Shown one piece after another: positions 51,266 to 60,459 of a DNA stretch of 64,000 bases. The DNA is from JAXMCK01 sp046349395 (lineage in GTDB: Bacteria; Pseudomonadota; Alphaproteobacteria; Geminicoccales; Geminicoccaceae), in contig JAXMCK010000003.1 of the NCBI GenBank assembly GCA_046349395.1, positions 372,001-436,000 on the forward strand, in the 5' to 3' direction. The notes below the pieces were generated by a model. That model did not search any database and was not told the DNA's origin. It saw nothing but the letters and a program-made list of their open reading frames with translations. The position numbers were made by a program, and so were the translations under genes. The first letter of the stretch is position 1, and the number at the start of each line of letters is the position of its first letter.

Positions 51266-53410
51266 TCAAGCGCTCGTGCCGCCCCCGCCGAGCTCGACCT
51301 GGATGTCGGCGGCCTGGAGCCCCTCCTGACCGGCCGAAGGTCCGACGAAGATCCGCACGAGTCCGGGTTCGAGTGACGGGCGCAGATCGACGCCGGGGAA
51401 GGTCACGTCCTCCGTCGTCAACGAGAAGTGCGCGACGCCACTGCCGCCGGCTGGAAGCTCCAGTTTCGCCAAGCCTCGGAGTTCCAGCAATGGTCGGGTG
51501 ACGCTGGCCAGGGGATCCCGGATGAACAGGAAGAGCGTCGCCTCGGTCGCGAATTCGCTTTCGTTCGCGGCGTCGACCTCGATCCGCAGCGTGGTTCCCG
51601 ACGACAGCACGTGCCGGTCGACCCGCATCTGTCCTACCCGCAGGCGGGCGAGCGACAGTCCCCAGCCGAAGGGGAACTGCGGCGCCGAGGGCGTGTCGAT
51701 CCAGCGGCTCGTGTAGTGCGTGCGGTCGTCGGTCGGCCGCCCTGTGGGTCTCGGTCCGAGGTGGATCGGGATCTGCCCCGCCGACCGCGGCCAGGTCACG
51801 GGCAGGCGGCCGACCGTGTCGGCGCGGCCCGTCAGCACGTCCGCGACCGCGTTGCCGGCTTCATGGCCGAGGAACCAGGTCGCCAGAACGGCCGCCGCTT
51901 GATCGAACAGCCACGGCAGGACGAGCGGACGCCCGCTCGAGAGAAGGACGACGACGGGCTTTCCCGTGGCGAAAATGGCTTCGGCCAATTCCCGCTGCAG
52001 CCCGGGAAGGTCGATGGACGCCCTGCTCGCCGCCTCGCCGCTCATCCCGCGCTCCTCGCCGAGGCAGAGGACGACCAGGTCCGCGTTCTCGGCGAGGGCC
52101 ACGGCCGCCGGGATGCCCGAGTCGTCGCCGCCCGAAATCTCAACACCCGCCGCATGCTCGATGGTCACCTCGGGCAGGGCTGCCTGCAGTCCGGCACGGA
52201 TGGCGACCGCGGTTCGCGGGTCGCCGATGCCGGCCCACGGTCCCAGCATCTGCTCCGGCGCGTCCGCGAGGGGACCGAGAAGGGCGATGCGGCGCAGGTC
52301 GGGCGCAAGCGGCACGAGGCCGGGGCCGTTCGTCAGCAGCACGATGGACCGTCGCGCCGCCTCGCGTGCGAGCGACAGATCCGGCTGCCAGTTCGAGGCG
52401 ACGCTCTCCCGCGTCGGATCGTCGAACAGGCCCAGACGCGCCTTCAGCGTCAGCACACGGCGGACCGCCTCGTCGACGAGGGCCTCGGACACGAGGCCGC
52501 GTTCCACCGCGATCGGCAGCCCCTTGATATAGGCGCCGCCCATCATGTCGACGTCGACGCCGGCCTCCAGCGCCAGAGCGGCGGCTTCGGCGAGGTCGCC
52601 GGCGATCCCGTGCTCCAGAAGCTCGCCGGTGGACCCGTAGTCGCTGATGATCACGCCGTCGAAGCCCCACCGCTCGCGCAGCAGGCCACGGAGGAGCGCC
52701 ACGTGCGCGGTCATCGGCAGGCCGGCCAGATCGGTGAAGGCCGGCATGAACGTGACCACGCCCGCTTCCAGCGCCGCCTTGAACGGGGGCAGGTAGACCT
52801 CGGCCAGGGCCCGCTCCGAGACGTCGGTTTCGGCATATTCGCGGCCGGCGCTCACCGCACCGTAGGCGACGAAATGCTTGGCACAGGTGGCGAGGCCGCC
52901 GCCGTGGAAGCCCGCGATCTTGGCCTCGCCGAAGCGACTGGCGAGCCAGGGATCCTCGCCGGCACTCTCCGCGATCCGCCCCCAGCGCGGATCGCGCGCC
53001 ACGTCCACCATCGGCGCGAAGGTGAGATCGCAGCCGTCGGCCGCGGCGTCGCGGGCCGCCGCCTCCGCCGTCCGGCGCCAGAGGTCGGGCGACATCGCGG
53101 CCGCTTCGCCGAGCGGAATCGGGAACACGGTGCGATGGCCGTGCAACACGTCCAGTCCGGTGAAGAGCGGGATCCCGAGACGCGTTCCCAGCGCCAGCTT
53201 CCTGACCTCCCGCACCTTTTCGGGGCCGTAGAGGTTGAGCACGCTGCCGACACGACCGGCGGCGATCTCCTCCCGGTAGTCGTCGGACAGGTACGGGCCG
53301 GTCACGGTGCTCGGGGCCGCGAGCATCGTGAGCTGGCCCACCTTCTCGGCCAGCGTCATCTCGGCCATGAGTGTGTCGATTCGTTCGGCCAGCGCTTCTA
53401 TGCCCGGCAT
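51266..53410 (-). CDS. Family 3 glycoside hydrolase (beta-glucosidase BglX type)
   Basis: This 714-residue enzyme hydrolyses beta-linked glucosides or xylosides. The nucleophile is Asp257 in DGVIISDYGS; KHFVAYGA near 178 and RDPRWGR near 139 are substrate-binding motifs. A second alpha/beta domain (about 350-560) and a C-terminal fibronectin-like domain (about 620-710) follow the order of BglX. E. coli BglX is periplasmic, but no signal peptide is visible here, so this form may act in the cytoplasm on imported sugars. Confidence 0.88.
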   Translation of the reverse strand: MPGIEALAERIDTLMAEMTLAEKVGQLTMLAAPSTVTGPYLSDDYREEIAAGRVGSVLNLYGPEKVREVRKLALGTRLGIPLFTGLDVLHGHRTVFPIPLGEAAAMSPDLWRRTAEAAARDAAADGCDLTFAPMVDVARDPRWGRIAESAGEDPWLASRFGEAKIAGFHGGGLATCAKHFVAYGAVSAGREYAETDVSERALAEVYLPPFKAALEAGVVTFMPAFTDLAGLPMTAHVALLRGLLRERWGFDGVIISDYGSTGELLEHGIAGDLAEAAALALEAGVDVDMMGGAYIKGLPIAVERGLVSEALVDEAVRRVLTLKARLGLFDDPTRESVASNWQPDLSLAREAARRSIVLLTNGPGLVPLAPDLRRIALLGPLADAPEQMLGPWAGIGDPRTAVAIRAGLQAALPEVTIEHAAGVEISGGDDSGIPAAVALAENADLVVLCLGEERGMSGEAASRASIDLPGLQRELAEAIFATGKPVVVLLSSGRPLVLPWLFDQAAAVLATWFLGHEAGNAVADVLTGRADTVGRLPVTWPRSAGQIPIHLGPRPTGRPTDDRTHYTSRWIDTPSAPQFPFGWGLSLARLRVGQMRVDRHVLSSGTTLRIEVDAANESEFATEATLFLFIRDPLASVTRPLLELRGLAKLELPAGGSGVAHFSLTTEDVTFPGVDLRPSLEPGLVRIFVGPSAGQEGLQAADIQVELGGGGTSA

Positions 53411-53552
53411 GTGCCTCTCCCGATCGGCCGCGTGGCAACGCTAACGTGGCCGCAAGGAGGCGACCAGCATCGAGAGTGGTCGACGTCGCGTTCCGTGTCG
53501 GAGATAACCAGCGCAACGAGACGGAAGGTCAGGAGGGGCGGAGCGGGCCAGA

Positions 53553-55442
53553 ATGGCGGCAGAGACCGGTACGACAGCCGCGAAGACCGAGGGGGACGCG
53601 AGGGCACGCGACCCTCGGGCAGACCTTATGACGCTGTGGCGGGCGCTGTCGCTCGTGCCGGAGCGTCGCGGCATCTATCTGCTCGCCGGGCTGATCATGG
53701 CCGTCCTGACCGGCAACATGATCGGCCAGGTCGCAATCAACAAGTGGACCGGCAACTTCTACGACGCCATCGAGGCCCGCAATCTCGTGGCGTTCTGGCG
53801 CGAGCTCGGCGTCTTCATCGTCATCGTCACCATCATGCTCCTGCTCGTCGTCGCGCAGACCTGGATGCAGGAGCTGTTCAAGATCCGCCTGCGCTACTGG
53901 CTGACGGACGACCTGCTCGACACCTGGCTTACGCACCAGCGCGCCTACCGGATGGCCTTCGCCGGCGAGATCGGCCTCAACCCGGACCAACGCATCCAGG
54001 CCGACGTCAGGCAGTTGGCGGAGCTGTCGTCCGATCTGGGTGTCGGGTTACTACAGGCGACGGGCCTGCTCGTCACCTTCGTCGGCGTGCTCTGGATCCT
54101 GTCCGAGCAGGTCGTCTTCGTCATGCACGGCGAGCGGTTCACCATTCCGGGCTACGTCGTCTGGTGTGCTTTGGCCTACGCGATTGCCGGGTCGTGGCTC
54201 ACCTGGCGTGTGGGCCGGCCGCTCGTGCCGCAGAATGCCGAGCGCTATGCCCGCGAGGCGGCCTTCCGCGCAGCGGTCGTGCGCGTCGACACCAACGCCG
54301 AGAGCATCGCCCTCTTCGGCAGCGAGGCTCAGGAGCGCGTCCGGCTCGAGAAGCCGCTGAACTCGGTCCTCCTCGCTACGCGGAAGATCGCGGACGGCAT
54401 CGCGCGGGTCACCTGGGTGACCTCGGGCTATGGCTGGCTCGCCATCGTGGTGCCGATCATCGTCGTCGCCCCAGGCTATTTCGGCGGCGAGATGACCTTC
54501 GGCGACCTGATGATGGTCGTCGCCGCCTTCAACCAGGTGCTGGCAGCCCTGCGCTGGTTCGTCGACAACTTCATCCGCATCGCCGACTGGCGTGCGGTCC
54601 TGCAGCGCATCGCGGCCTTCCGTGAGGCGGCGCGCGAGCTCGACACGCTGGGTGCTTCGGCGGCCAAGATCGACCGGCGCCTCGATACCGACGGCGGGGT
54701 CGTGATCGAGAATCTGGCGGTCATGATCGGCGACGGCACGGTACGGCCCGAGGATCCCACGATCACCGTGCAGAAGGGCGGCAGCCTGCTGATCCTAGGC
54801 GACACGCGCTCGGGCAAGACCACCCTGTTCCGCGCGGTCGCCGGTCTGTGGCCCTGGGGCAAGGGGCACATCTCCCTGCCACCGGCCGAGCGCACGATGT
54901 TCCTGCCGCAGCGTGCCTACATGCCGAGCGGCACGCTGCGCGCGCTGTTCGCTTATCCGGATCCCGAAGGTACCTACCCCGACGAGGCGATCGCGGCAGC
55001 CATGAACCGTGTTGGTCTTGGTCACCTCGTCGACAATCTCGGCCGTCAGGGCCGCTTCGACCAGGAAGCCTCGCTCAGCGAGCAGCAGCGTGTCGGGTTC
55101 GTTCGTGTCCTCTTGCGCAAACCCGACTGTGTGATCCTCGACGACGCCGTGTCGGCGCTGGAGCCACAGGATCAGGAGCGCATGCTGTCGATCTTCGAGT
55201 TCGACCTGCCCGGTACGACGGTGGTCAGCATCGGCCGGCGTGCCGGACGCAAGGACTACTTCCAGCAGGTCGTGGCCCTGCACAGAACACCGATCAAACA
55301 CGCGAACAGCGCCAATTCGGATCAGCTGCCGCCATTGGCAGACGACCATGGCGGCCACGGCCCGTCCGGGCCTCCCGACGAGCTGTTGCCCGACGACCTG
55401 TCGGACCCGCCCGCCCCCAAGTCGCCGGCGACGACCTCCTGA
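53553..55442 (+). CDS. YddA/SbmA-like ABC membrane protein with degenerate ATPase domain
   Basis: This 629-residue protein joins an SbmA/BacA-like membrane domain (about residues 30-350) to a nucleotide-binding domain. The ATPase motifs are abnormal. Walker A at 416-423 is GDTRSGKT, with Arg for the second Gly; the signature is SLSEQQR (Ser for Gly). Walker B is ILDDA, with Asp for the catalytic Glu, and the switch His is Arg (SIGRRAGR). The last 55 residues are Pro/Asp-rich. Transport may be proton-driven, as in SbmA. It starts at an ATG downstream of AGGAGGGG. Confidence 0.83.
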   Translation: MAAETGTTAAKTEGDARARDPRADLMTLWRALSLVPERRGIYLLAGLIMAVLTGNMIGQVAINKWTGNFYDAIEARNLVAFWRELGVFIVIVTIMLLLVVAQTWMQELFKIRLRYWLTDDLLDTWLTHQRAYRMAFAGEIGLNPDQRIQADVRQLAELSSDLGVGLLQATGLLVTFVGVLWILSEQVVFVMHGERFTIPGYVVWCALAYAIAGSWLTWRVGRPLVPQNAERYAREAAFRAAVVRVDTNAESIALFGSEAQERVRLEKPLNSVLLATRKIADGIARVTWVTSGYGWLAIVVPIIVVAPGYFGGEMTFGDLMMVVAAFNQVLAALRWFVDNFIRIADWRAVLQRIAAFREAARELDTLGASAAKIDRRLDTDGGVVIENLAVMIGDGTVRPEDPTITVQKGGSLLILGDTRSGKTTLFRAVAGLWPWGKGHISLPPAERTMFLPQRAYMPSGTLRALFAYPDPEGTYPDEAIAAAMNRVGLGHLVDNLGRQGRFDQEASLSEQQRVGFVRVLLRKPDCVILDDAVSALEPQDQERMLSIFEFDLPGTTVVSIGRRAGRKDYFQQVVALHRTPIKHANSANSDQLPPLADDHGGHGPSGPPDELLPDDLSDPPAPKSPATTS

Positions 55443-55452
55443 CCGGCGCCCG

Positions 55453-56454
55453 TCAGCTCCAGTCGATCTCGACCGTCTGCCCCGCGCGCAGGGCGGCGTA
55501 GGCAGCGTCCGCCAGCTTGAGGGCGCGGCGGCCGTCGTCGAAGCCGACGGGGACCTTCTTGCCGTCCAGGACGGCGGCGGCGAAGGCATCCAGTTCCGCA
55601 ACGTAGGCGGCGTGGTAGCGCTCGATGAAGAAGTCGAGCAGCGGGTCCTGGGCGGCCGTGCGCTCGGCGGTCCAGCGCTCGACGGTGGTCGGGCGCAGAT
55701 TGCCGGCCTGCAGCATGCCGAGGCTGCCATGCGCCTCGACGCGCTGGTCGTAGCCGTAGACCGCCCGGCGCGAATTGTTGATGTGGACGAGCGCACCGCT
55801 CGCCGCCTGCAGGGTCACCATGACCGTGTCGTGGTCGCCCAGGGCGCCGATCTCGCGGTCCACCATGTTGGTCGCCATGCAGCTGACCGCCACCGGCTCT
55901 TCGCCCAGCATGAAGCGGGCAAGGTCGAAATCGTGGATCGTCATGTCGCGCAGGATGCCGCCCGAGACCTTGATGTAGGCGGCCGGCGGCGGCCCCGGAT
56001 CGCGGCTGGTGATGACGAGCAGCTCGAGCTGGCCGACCTCGCCACGGCGCAGGGCGGCTTCCAGGGCGCGGAAGGACGGGTCGAAGCGGCGATTGAAGCC
56101 GAGTTGGACGACCGGCCCGAGATCCTTGATCGCCCGCCAGCAGGCATCGACCCGCTCGATATCGAGGTGGATCGGCTTCTCGCACAGGATCGCCTTGCCG
56201 GCCCTGGCGGACGCTTCGAGCAGCGTGACGTGGGTGTCGGTCGAGGAGGCGATGAGCACCGCGTCGACGGTTCCGTTGTCGAGGATCGCCTCGACCGAGT
56301 TGGCGATCTTCGCCCCGTGCTTCTTGCCGACCTCCTCGGCCGCCGGCCGGTGCACGTCGTAGACGGCGAAGAGCTGCATGCGCGGGTGCGCCGCGATCGT
56401 GTCGGCGTGCATCCGCCCGATCCGGCCGCAGCCGAACAGACCCATCCGCAGCAT
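55453..56454 (-). CDS. iolG: myo-Inositol 2-dehydrogenase
   Basis: IolG oxidises myo-inositol to 2-keto-myo-inositol with NAD, the first step of inositol use. This 333-residue GFO/IDH/MocA enzyme has GLFGCGRIGRMH at about 5-16 for NAD, CEKPIHLDIE with Lys93, and the catalytic region DMTIHDFDLARFM with Asp170 and His174. The closeness to known IolG proteins is strong, although related scyllo-inositol dehydrogenases are possible. It diverges from iolD across 175 bases that hold a likely operator. Confidence 0.87.
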   Translation of the reverse strand: MLRMGLFGCGRIGRMHADTIAAHPRMQLFAVYDVHRPAAEEVGKKHGAKIANSVEAILDNGTVDAVLIASSTDTHVTLLEASARAGKAILCEKPIHLDIERVDACWRAIKDLGPVVQLGFNRRFDPSFRALEAALRRGEVGQLELLVITSRDPGPPPAAYIKVSGGILRDMTIHDFDLARFMLGEEPVAVSCMATNMVDREIGALGDHDTVMVTLQAASGALVHINNSRRAVYGYDQRVEAHGSLGMLQAGNLRPTTVERWTAERTAAQDPLLDFFIERYHAAYVAELDAFAAAVLDGKKVPVGFDDGRRALKLADAAYAALRAGQTVEIDWS

Positions 56455-56544
56455 CGTTGGTCCTCCCTGCCGTACGGGCTCGTCCTACCATGGCCCGCCG
56501 CCCCGCCGCATTATGGACCGCCCGTTCCAGGCATTGCAAGTCGT

Positions 56545-56558
56545 GGAAAATTTGTTCT
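56545..56558. promoter_or_regulatory. Candidate IolR-type operator in the iolG/iolD divergent promoter
   Basis: The sequence GGAAAATTTGTTCT fits GGAA-N6-TTCC, the motif I recall for rhizobial IolR, with one mismatch in the last base. TTCCA lies 14 bases upstream of TGGAA, adding a second symmetry. It sits in a locally AT-rich spot of a GC-rich intergenic region. No iolR gene is in the window. Confidence 0.45.
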
Positions 56559-56629
56559 GTCGATCCGCTTCACGGCCGTGCACCCGCGGCGTATGGTGAG
56601 GCTGCACCAAACAAAGGGAGGCTCGGGCG

Positions 56630-58474
56630 ATGGCGACCGTACGGCTGACGATGGCGCAGGCCCTGGTGAAGTGGCTGATGGCGCAGCGGACCGTCGTCGA
56701 CGGCCACGAGGCCCCCCTGTTTCCCGGCGTGTTCGCGATCTTCGGCCACGGCAACGTCACCTGCCTCTCCGAGGCGCTGGAGGCGGTGAAGGACGAGTTC
56801 CCGACTTGGCGCGGTCAGAACGAGCAGTCGATGGCGCTGGCTGCCATCGGCTTCACCAAGGCCAAGAAGCGCAAGCAGATCATGGTGGCGACGAGCTCGA
56901 TCGGGCCGGGGGCCACCAACATGGTGACCGCCGCAGCCGTGGCGCATACCAACCGCCTGCCGCTGCTGCTCCTCTCCGGCGACTACTACGTCACCCGCTT
57001 TCCCGATCCCGTGCTGCAGCAGGTCGAGCATTTCGGCGACCCCACCATCTCGGTGAACGACGCGTTCAAGCCCGTGGTGCGTTACTGGGACCGCATCACG
57101 CGGCCCGAGCAGCTGCTGCAGTCGCTGCCGCAGGCGATCGGCACGATGATCGATCCGGCGACGGCCGGCCCCGCCTTCCTCGGATTGTGCCAGGACGTGC
57201 AGGCCGAGGCGTTCGACTATCCGGCCCGGTTCTTCGAGCCCGTGGTGCACCAGGTGCCGCGACCCCGGGCCGATCTCGTCCAGCTGGCCGAGGCGGCAGC
57301 ACTGCTGAAGATGGCGAAGAAGCCCTTCATCATCGCCGGCGGCGGCGTGCGCTACAGCGAGGCCGAGGAGATGCTGGGGGCCTTCGCCGTCAAGCACGGC
57401 ATCCCCGTCGGCGAGACGCTGGCCGGCCGCACGGTCATGCTGCACGACCACCCGATGAACGCCGGCCCGGTCGGCATCATGGGGTCGTCCTCGGCCAACG
57501 AGCTTGCGGCGGACGCGGATGTGATCCTCGCCGTCGGCACGCGGCTGCAGGACTTCACGACCGGATCCTGGACGCTCTTCGCCGACGATGCCCGCATCAT
57601 CGGCCTCAACACCGCCCGCTTCGATGCCGCGAAGCACCTGTCGCTGCCGGTGGTCGGCGACGCCAATCTCGGGCTGGAGGAGCTGTCCGAGCGGCTGGAG
57701 CACTACAAGGCACCGACCGCTTGGACTGATCGGGCGAAGCAGCTCTACGCCGCGTGGAACGAGTTCATCGACCAACGCTCGGGGCCGACCAACGCCGAGG
57801 TGCCGACCTACGCCCATGTCGTGGGTGCGGTGAACCGGCTGGCCGACGCTAACGACCTGGCGCTGACGGCCGCCGGCGGCATGCCCGGCGAGTTGCTCAT
57901 GAACTGGCGGGCTAAGGGCCTTTCGACCTTCGACTGCGAGTTCGGCTTCTCCTGCATGGGCTACGAGATCGCCGGCGGCTGGGGCGCCAAGATGGCCGAT
58001 CCCGATCGCGACGTGCTCGTCATGGTCGGCGACGGCAGCTACCTGCTGATGAACTCGGACATCTATTCGAGCGTGCTGACCGGCCACAAACTCATCGTCG
58101 TCGTCTGCGACAATGGCGGGTTCGCCGTCATCGACCGGCTGCAGCGGGCGAAGGGCATCCCATCGTTCAACAACCTGATCGAGCACGCCAAGGTGCAACA
58201 GGCCTTCCGGGTCGACTTCGCCAAGCATGCCGAGGCGATGGGGGCGATCGGCGTGCGCGTCACCGGCATCGGCGAATTGGAGGCGGCGTTCAAGGCGGCG
58301 AAGGCCGCCGATCGAACCACCGTCATCCACATCGACGTGCACCCGACCGACTGGACCTCCGGCAGCGACACCTGGTGGGAGTGCGGCACGCCCGAGGTCA
58401 GCAGCCGTAACGCCGTCCAGGAGGCGCGCAAGGCGCATGAGGCCGGCAAGGGCAAGCAGCGCCAGGGCGTGTAG
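56630..58474 (+). CDS. iolD: 3D-(3,5/4)-trihydroxycyclohexane-1,2-dione hydrolase
   Basis: IolD is a thiamine-diphosphate enzyme that opens the inositol-derived ring in the third catabolic step. This 614-residue protein has the N-terminal glutamate in GQNEQSMALAAIGF, SSIGPGATNMVTAAAVAH, DYYVTRFPDPVLQQ and the cofactor motif GDGSYLLMNSDIYS. AAGGMPGELLMNWRA and ECGTPEVSS are typical of IolD. The ATG has AAGGGAGG upstream. No iolB or iolC is in the window, so the pathway is not complete here. Confidence 0.92.
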   Translation: MATVRLTMAQALVKWLMAQRTVVDGHEAPLFPGVFAIFGHGNVTCLSEALEAVKDEFPTWRGQNEQSMALAAIGFTKAKKRKQIMVATSSIGPGATNMVTAAAVAHTNRLPLLLLSGDYYVTRFPDPVLQQVEHFGDPTISVNDAFKPVVRYWDRITRPEQLLQSLPQAIGTMIDPATAGPAFLGLCQDVQAEAFDYPARFFEPVVHQVPRPRADLVQLAEAAALLKMAKKPFIIAGGGVRYSEAEEMLGAFAVKHGIPVGETLAGRTVMLHDHPMNAGPVGIMGSSSANELAADADVILAVGTRLQDFTTGSWTLFADDARIIGLNTARFDAAKHLSLPVVGDANLGLEELSERLEHYKAPTAWTDRAKQLYAAWNEFIDQRSGPTNAEVPTYAHVVGAVNRLADANDLALTAAGGMPGELLMNWRAKGLSTFDCEFGFSCMGYEIAGGWGAKMADPDRDVLVMVGDGSYLLMNSDIYSSVLTGHKLIVVVCDNGGFAVIDRLQRAKGIPSFNNLIEHAKVQQAFRVDFAKHAEAMGAIGVRVTGIGELEAAFKAAKAADRTTVIHIDVHPTDWTSGSDTWWECGTPEVSSRNAVQEARKAHEAGKGKQRQGV

Positions 58475-58504
58475 GGCGAACGGGCCCGGCCGAGGTCGGC
58501 CCCA

Positions 58505-59197
58505 TCACTCGCTGGTGTGCTCGCGCATCGTCTCGCAGAAGGTCGCGAGCCGCCGCTGGTCGAGCATGAACTGCTTCAGCGGCGTGCGCGCCTCGTGGAA
58601 CCAGATGTTGGCGAGAAAGCCGTAGAGGGCGGCATCGACACTGTGCGCCCGGTTGCCGAAGACGAAGGGGCCCGGGGTCAGAAGGCGCCCGATGACGGCG
58701 AGGTCGGCGAGGCCGCGCTCGTACACCTGGGCCGGCTCGTAGCGGCCGATGCCCTGGTACCAATAGCGGGTCGAATTGTACTCGGCCGCCCGGACCATGT
58801 CGGCCTCGCTCAACCGAGCATGGGTCTTCAGCATCTCGGCCCGGAACAGCGGCGCGAACTCCGGGTCCTTCCAGCGCGAGTAGGACATCACCCAGTAGAG
58901 ATCGTCGAGCACGCGGCGGATCTTGAGCGACGTGTCCTGCTGCGCCTGGGTCAGGCCGGCATCGATCGGCAGGCCGTATTTCGAGATCAGGTGGACGATG
59001 ATGGCGTCGCTGTCGCCCACCGTCTCGCCGTCGTCGACGATGTAGGGAAGCTGGCCGCGGGGCGCCTTCGACGCATCGAAGATGTGCTCGTGGCGGAAGG
59101 TGAGGCCGACGAGTTTGAGGAAGGCCCACACCTTGAGCCCGAAGGGATTGTTGTCGGGCAGGCCGTAGAGGTCCGGGTAGGAGTAGAGGGTCAGCAT
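58505..59197 (-). CDS. Glutathione S-transferase-fold protein, FAXC/metaxin type (second copy)
   Basis: This 230-residue protein shares layout with the one at 15396-16151: thioredoxin-like start (MLTLYSYPDLYGLPDNNPFG, KVWAFLKLVGL, APRGQLPYIVDDGE) and a helical C-domain with HSVDAALYGFLANI. That last motif is the shared family mark. It reads with the mesaconyl-CoA genes, 28 bases below the transferase gene, so it may take part in that module, perhaps as an isomerase or glutathione-dependent enzyme. The frame runs further upstream without similarity; GAGG precedes the chosen ATG. Confidence 0.77.
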   Translation of the reverse strand: MLTLYSYPDLYGLPDNNPFGLKVWAFLKLVGLTFRHEHIFDASKAPRGQLPYIVDDGETVGDSDAIIVHLISKYGLPIDAGLTQAQQDTSLKIRRVLDDLYWVMSYSRWKDPEFAPLFRAEMLKTHARLSEADMVRAAEYNSTRYWYQGIGRYEPAQVYERGLADLAVIGRLLTPGPFVFGNRAHSVDAALYGFLANIWFHEARTPLKQFMLDQRRLATFCETMREHTSE

Positions 59198-59225
59198 CGC
59201 CTCGGTCCTCCTCCCGGCTTTTCCG

Positions 59226-60446
59226 TCACCGTCGCGGACCCGCCACGACGTGGTCGTCGAACAGCTTGGCGATCTCGCCGCCGGGGAGACCAAGCACCTC
59301 GGCCAGGATCTCTTCCGTGTGCTGGCCCAACTCCGGTGCCGGCCGCGGGCTCTCGCGGGCGAAGGCGCTGAACTCGAAGGGCGAGCCCGGGGTCAGGAAT
59401 GTGCCGATGCCGGGATGCTCGATCTCCTCGAACATCGGGTGCTTGACCGACAGGTCCGGATCCTCGGCAATGGCCTGCGCGAAGGAGCGGAACTCGGACC
59501 AGGTCACCCCCTGCTTGTCGAAGGCGGCGGCGAAGTCCTCCACCTTGCGGGCGGCGAACCAGGGCTCCAGCAAAGCCGTGATCTCCTTGCGGGCGCGGAA
59601 GCGGTTGCCCTCCTCGTCGAGATCGAGCCCGATCCTGGCGCCCAGTGCTGCCACCTGCTCCTTGAGTCCGGTAACGGCGAGGAGGCCCGACCACTGCCTC
59701 GTGGTAAGCGCCACGATCATGACCCGGCGGCCGTCGCCACACACGAAGTCCTGGCCGTAGGCGCCGTAGAGGGCGTTGCCGTATTTCGGACGGTCGAGGC
59801 CGTTCACCAGCACCTCGCCGAGGATGCCGAGATTGCCCAGCATGGCCAGCGCCACGTCCTTTAGCGCGATTTCAACTTCCTGACCCTGGCCGGTGATCCG
59901 CCGGTGGCGCTCCGCGGCCATGACGCCGAGGGCCGCCGACTGGCCGGTGATGCAGTCCCAGGCCGGGAGCACGTGGGCGATCGGGTCCTTCGAGCCCTCG
60001 GGGCCGGTGGCGTGGGGGAAGCCGACGGCGGGGTTCACCGTGTAGTCGACGGCCGGCCCGCCCTCGCGCGTGCCGAGCACGGTGACCATGATCAAGTCCT
60101 CGCGGCGCTTCTTCAGCTCCGCGTAGGACATCCACCCCGCCCCGCGCAGGTTCGTCAGGAAGATGCCGGCGTCGGGGCCGGGGGCGGTGATGAGTGCGGT
60201 CACCAGCTCGCGGCCGCGGGGCGAGGCGAGGTCGACCGCGAAGGAGCGCTTGCCCTTGTTCAGCCCGGCCCAGAACAGGCTGCGGCCGTCGGCGGTGACG
60301 GGCCAGCGATGATGGTCGAGGCCGCCCTCGATGCGGTCGAAGCGGATCACGTCGGCCCCCATCTGGGCCAGCGTCATGCCGGCGGAAGGGGCGGCGACGA
60401 AGGCGGTACCCTCGACGACGCGGAGACCCTGCAGCAGCTTCACCAT
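59226..60446 (-). CDS. mct: CaiB/BaiF-type mesaconyl-CoA C1-C4 CoA transferase (2-methylfumaryl-CoA isomerase)
   Basis: This 406-residue family III CoA-transferase closely resembles the Mct group. That enzyme moves CoA within mesaconate from C1 to C4 in the 3-hydroxypropionate bicycle. Landmarks: GLRVVEGTAFVAAPSAGMTLAQMGADVIRFD, FWAGLNKGKRSFAVD, VDYTVNPAVGFPHATGPEG and the Asp in LPAWDCITGQ. It precedes the GST-fold gene and follows the hydratase gene after 13 bases. Specificity is by resemblance; other CaiB-type transferases share the fold. Confidence 0.75.
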   Translation of the reverse strand: MVKLLQGLRVVEGTAFVAAPSAGMTLAQMGADVIRFDRIEGGLDHHRWPVTADGRSLFWAGLNKGKRSFAVDLASPRGRELVTALITAPGPDAGIFLTNLRGAGWMSYAELKKRREDLIMVTVLGTREGGPAVDYTVNPAVGFPHATGPEGSKDPIAHVLPAWDCITGQSAALGVMAAERHRRITGQGQEVEIALKDVALAMLGNLGILGEVLVNGLDRPKYGNALYGAYGQDFVCGDGRRVMIVALTTRQWSGLLAVTGLKEQVAALGARIGLDLDEEGNRFRARKEITALLEPWFAARKVEDFAAAFDKQGVTWSEFRSFAQAIAEDPDLSVKHPMFEEIEHPGIGTFLTPGSPFEFSAFARESPRPAPELGQHTEEILAEVLGLPGGEIAKLFDDHVVAGPRR

Positions 60447-60459
60447 CGTCTCCCGCTCC

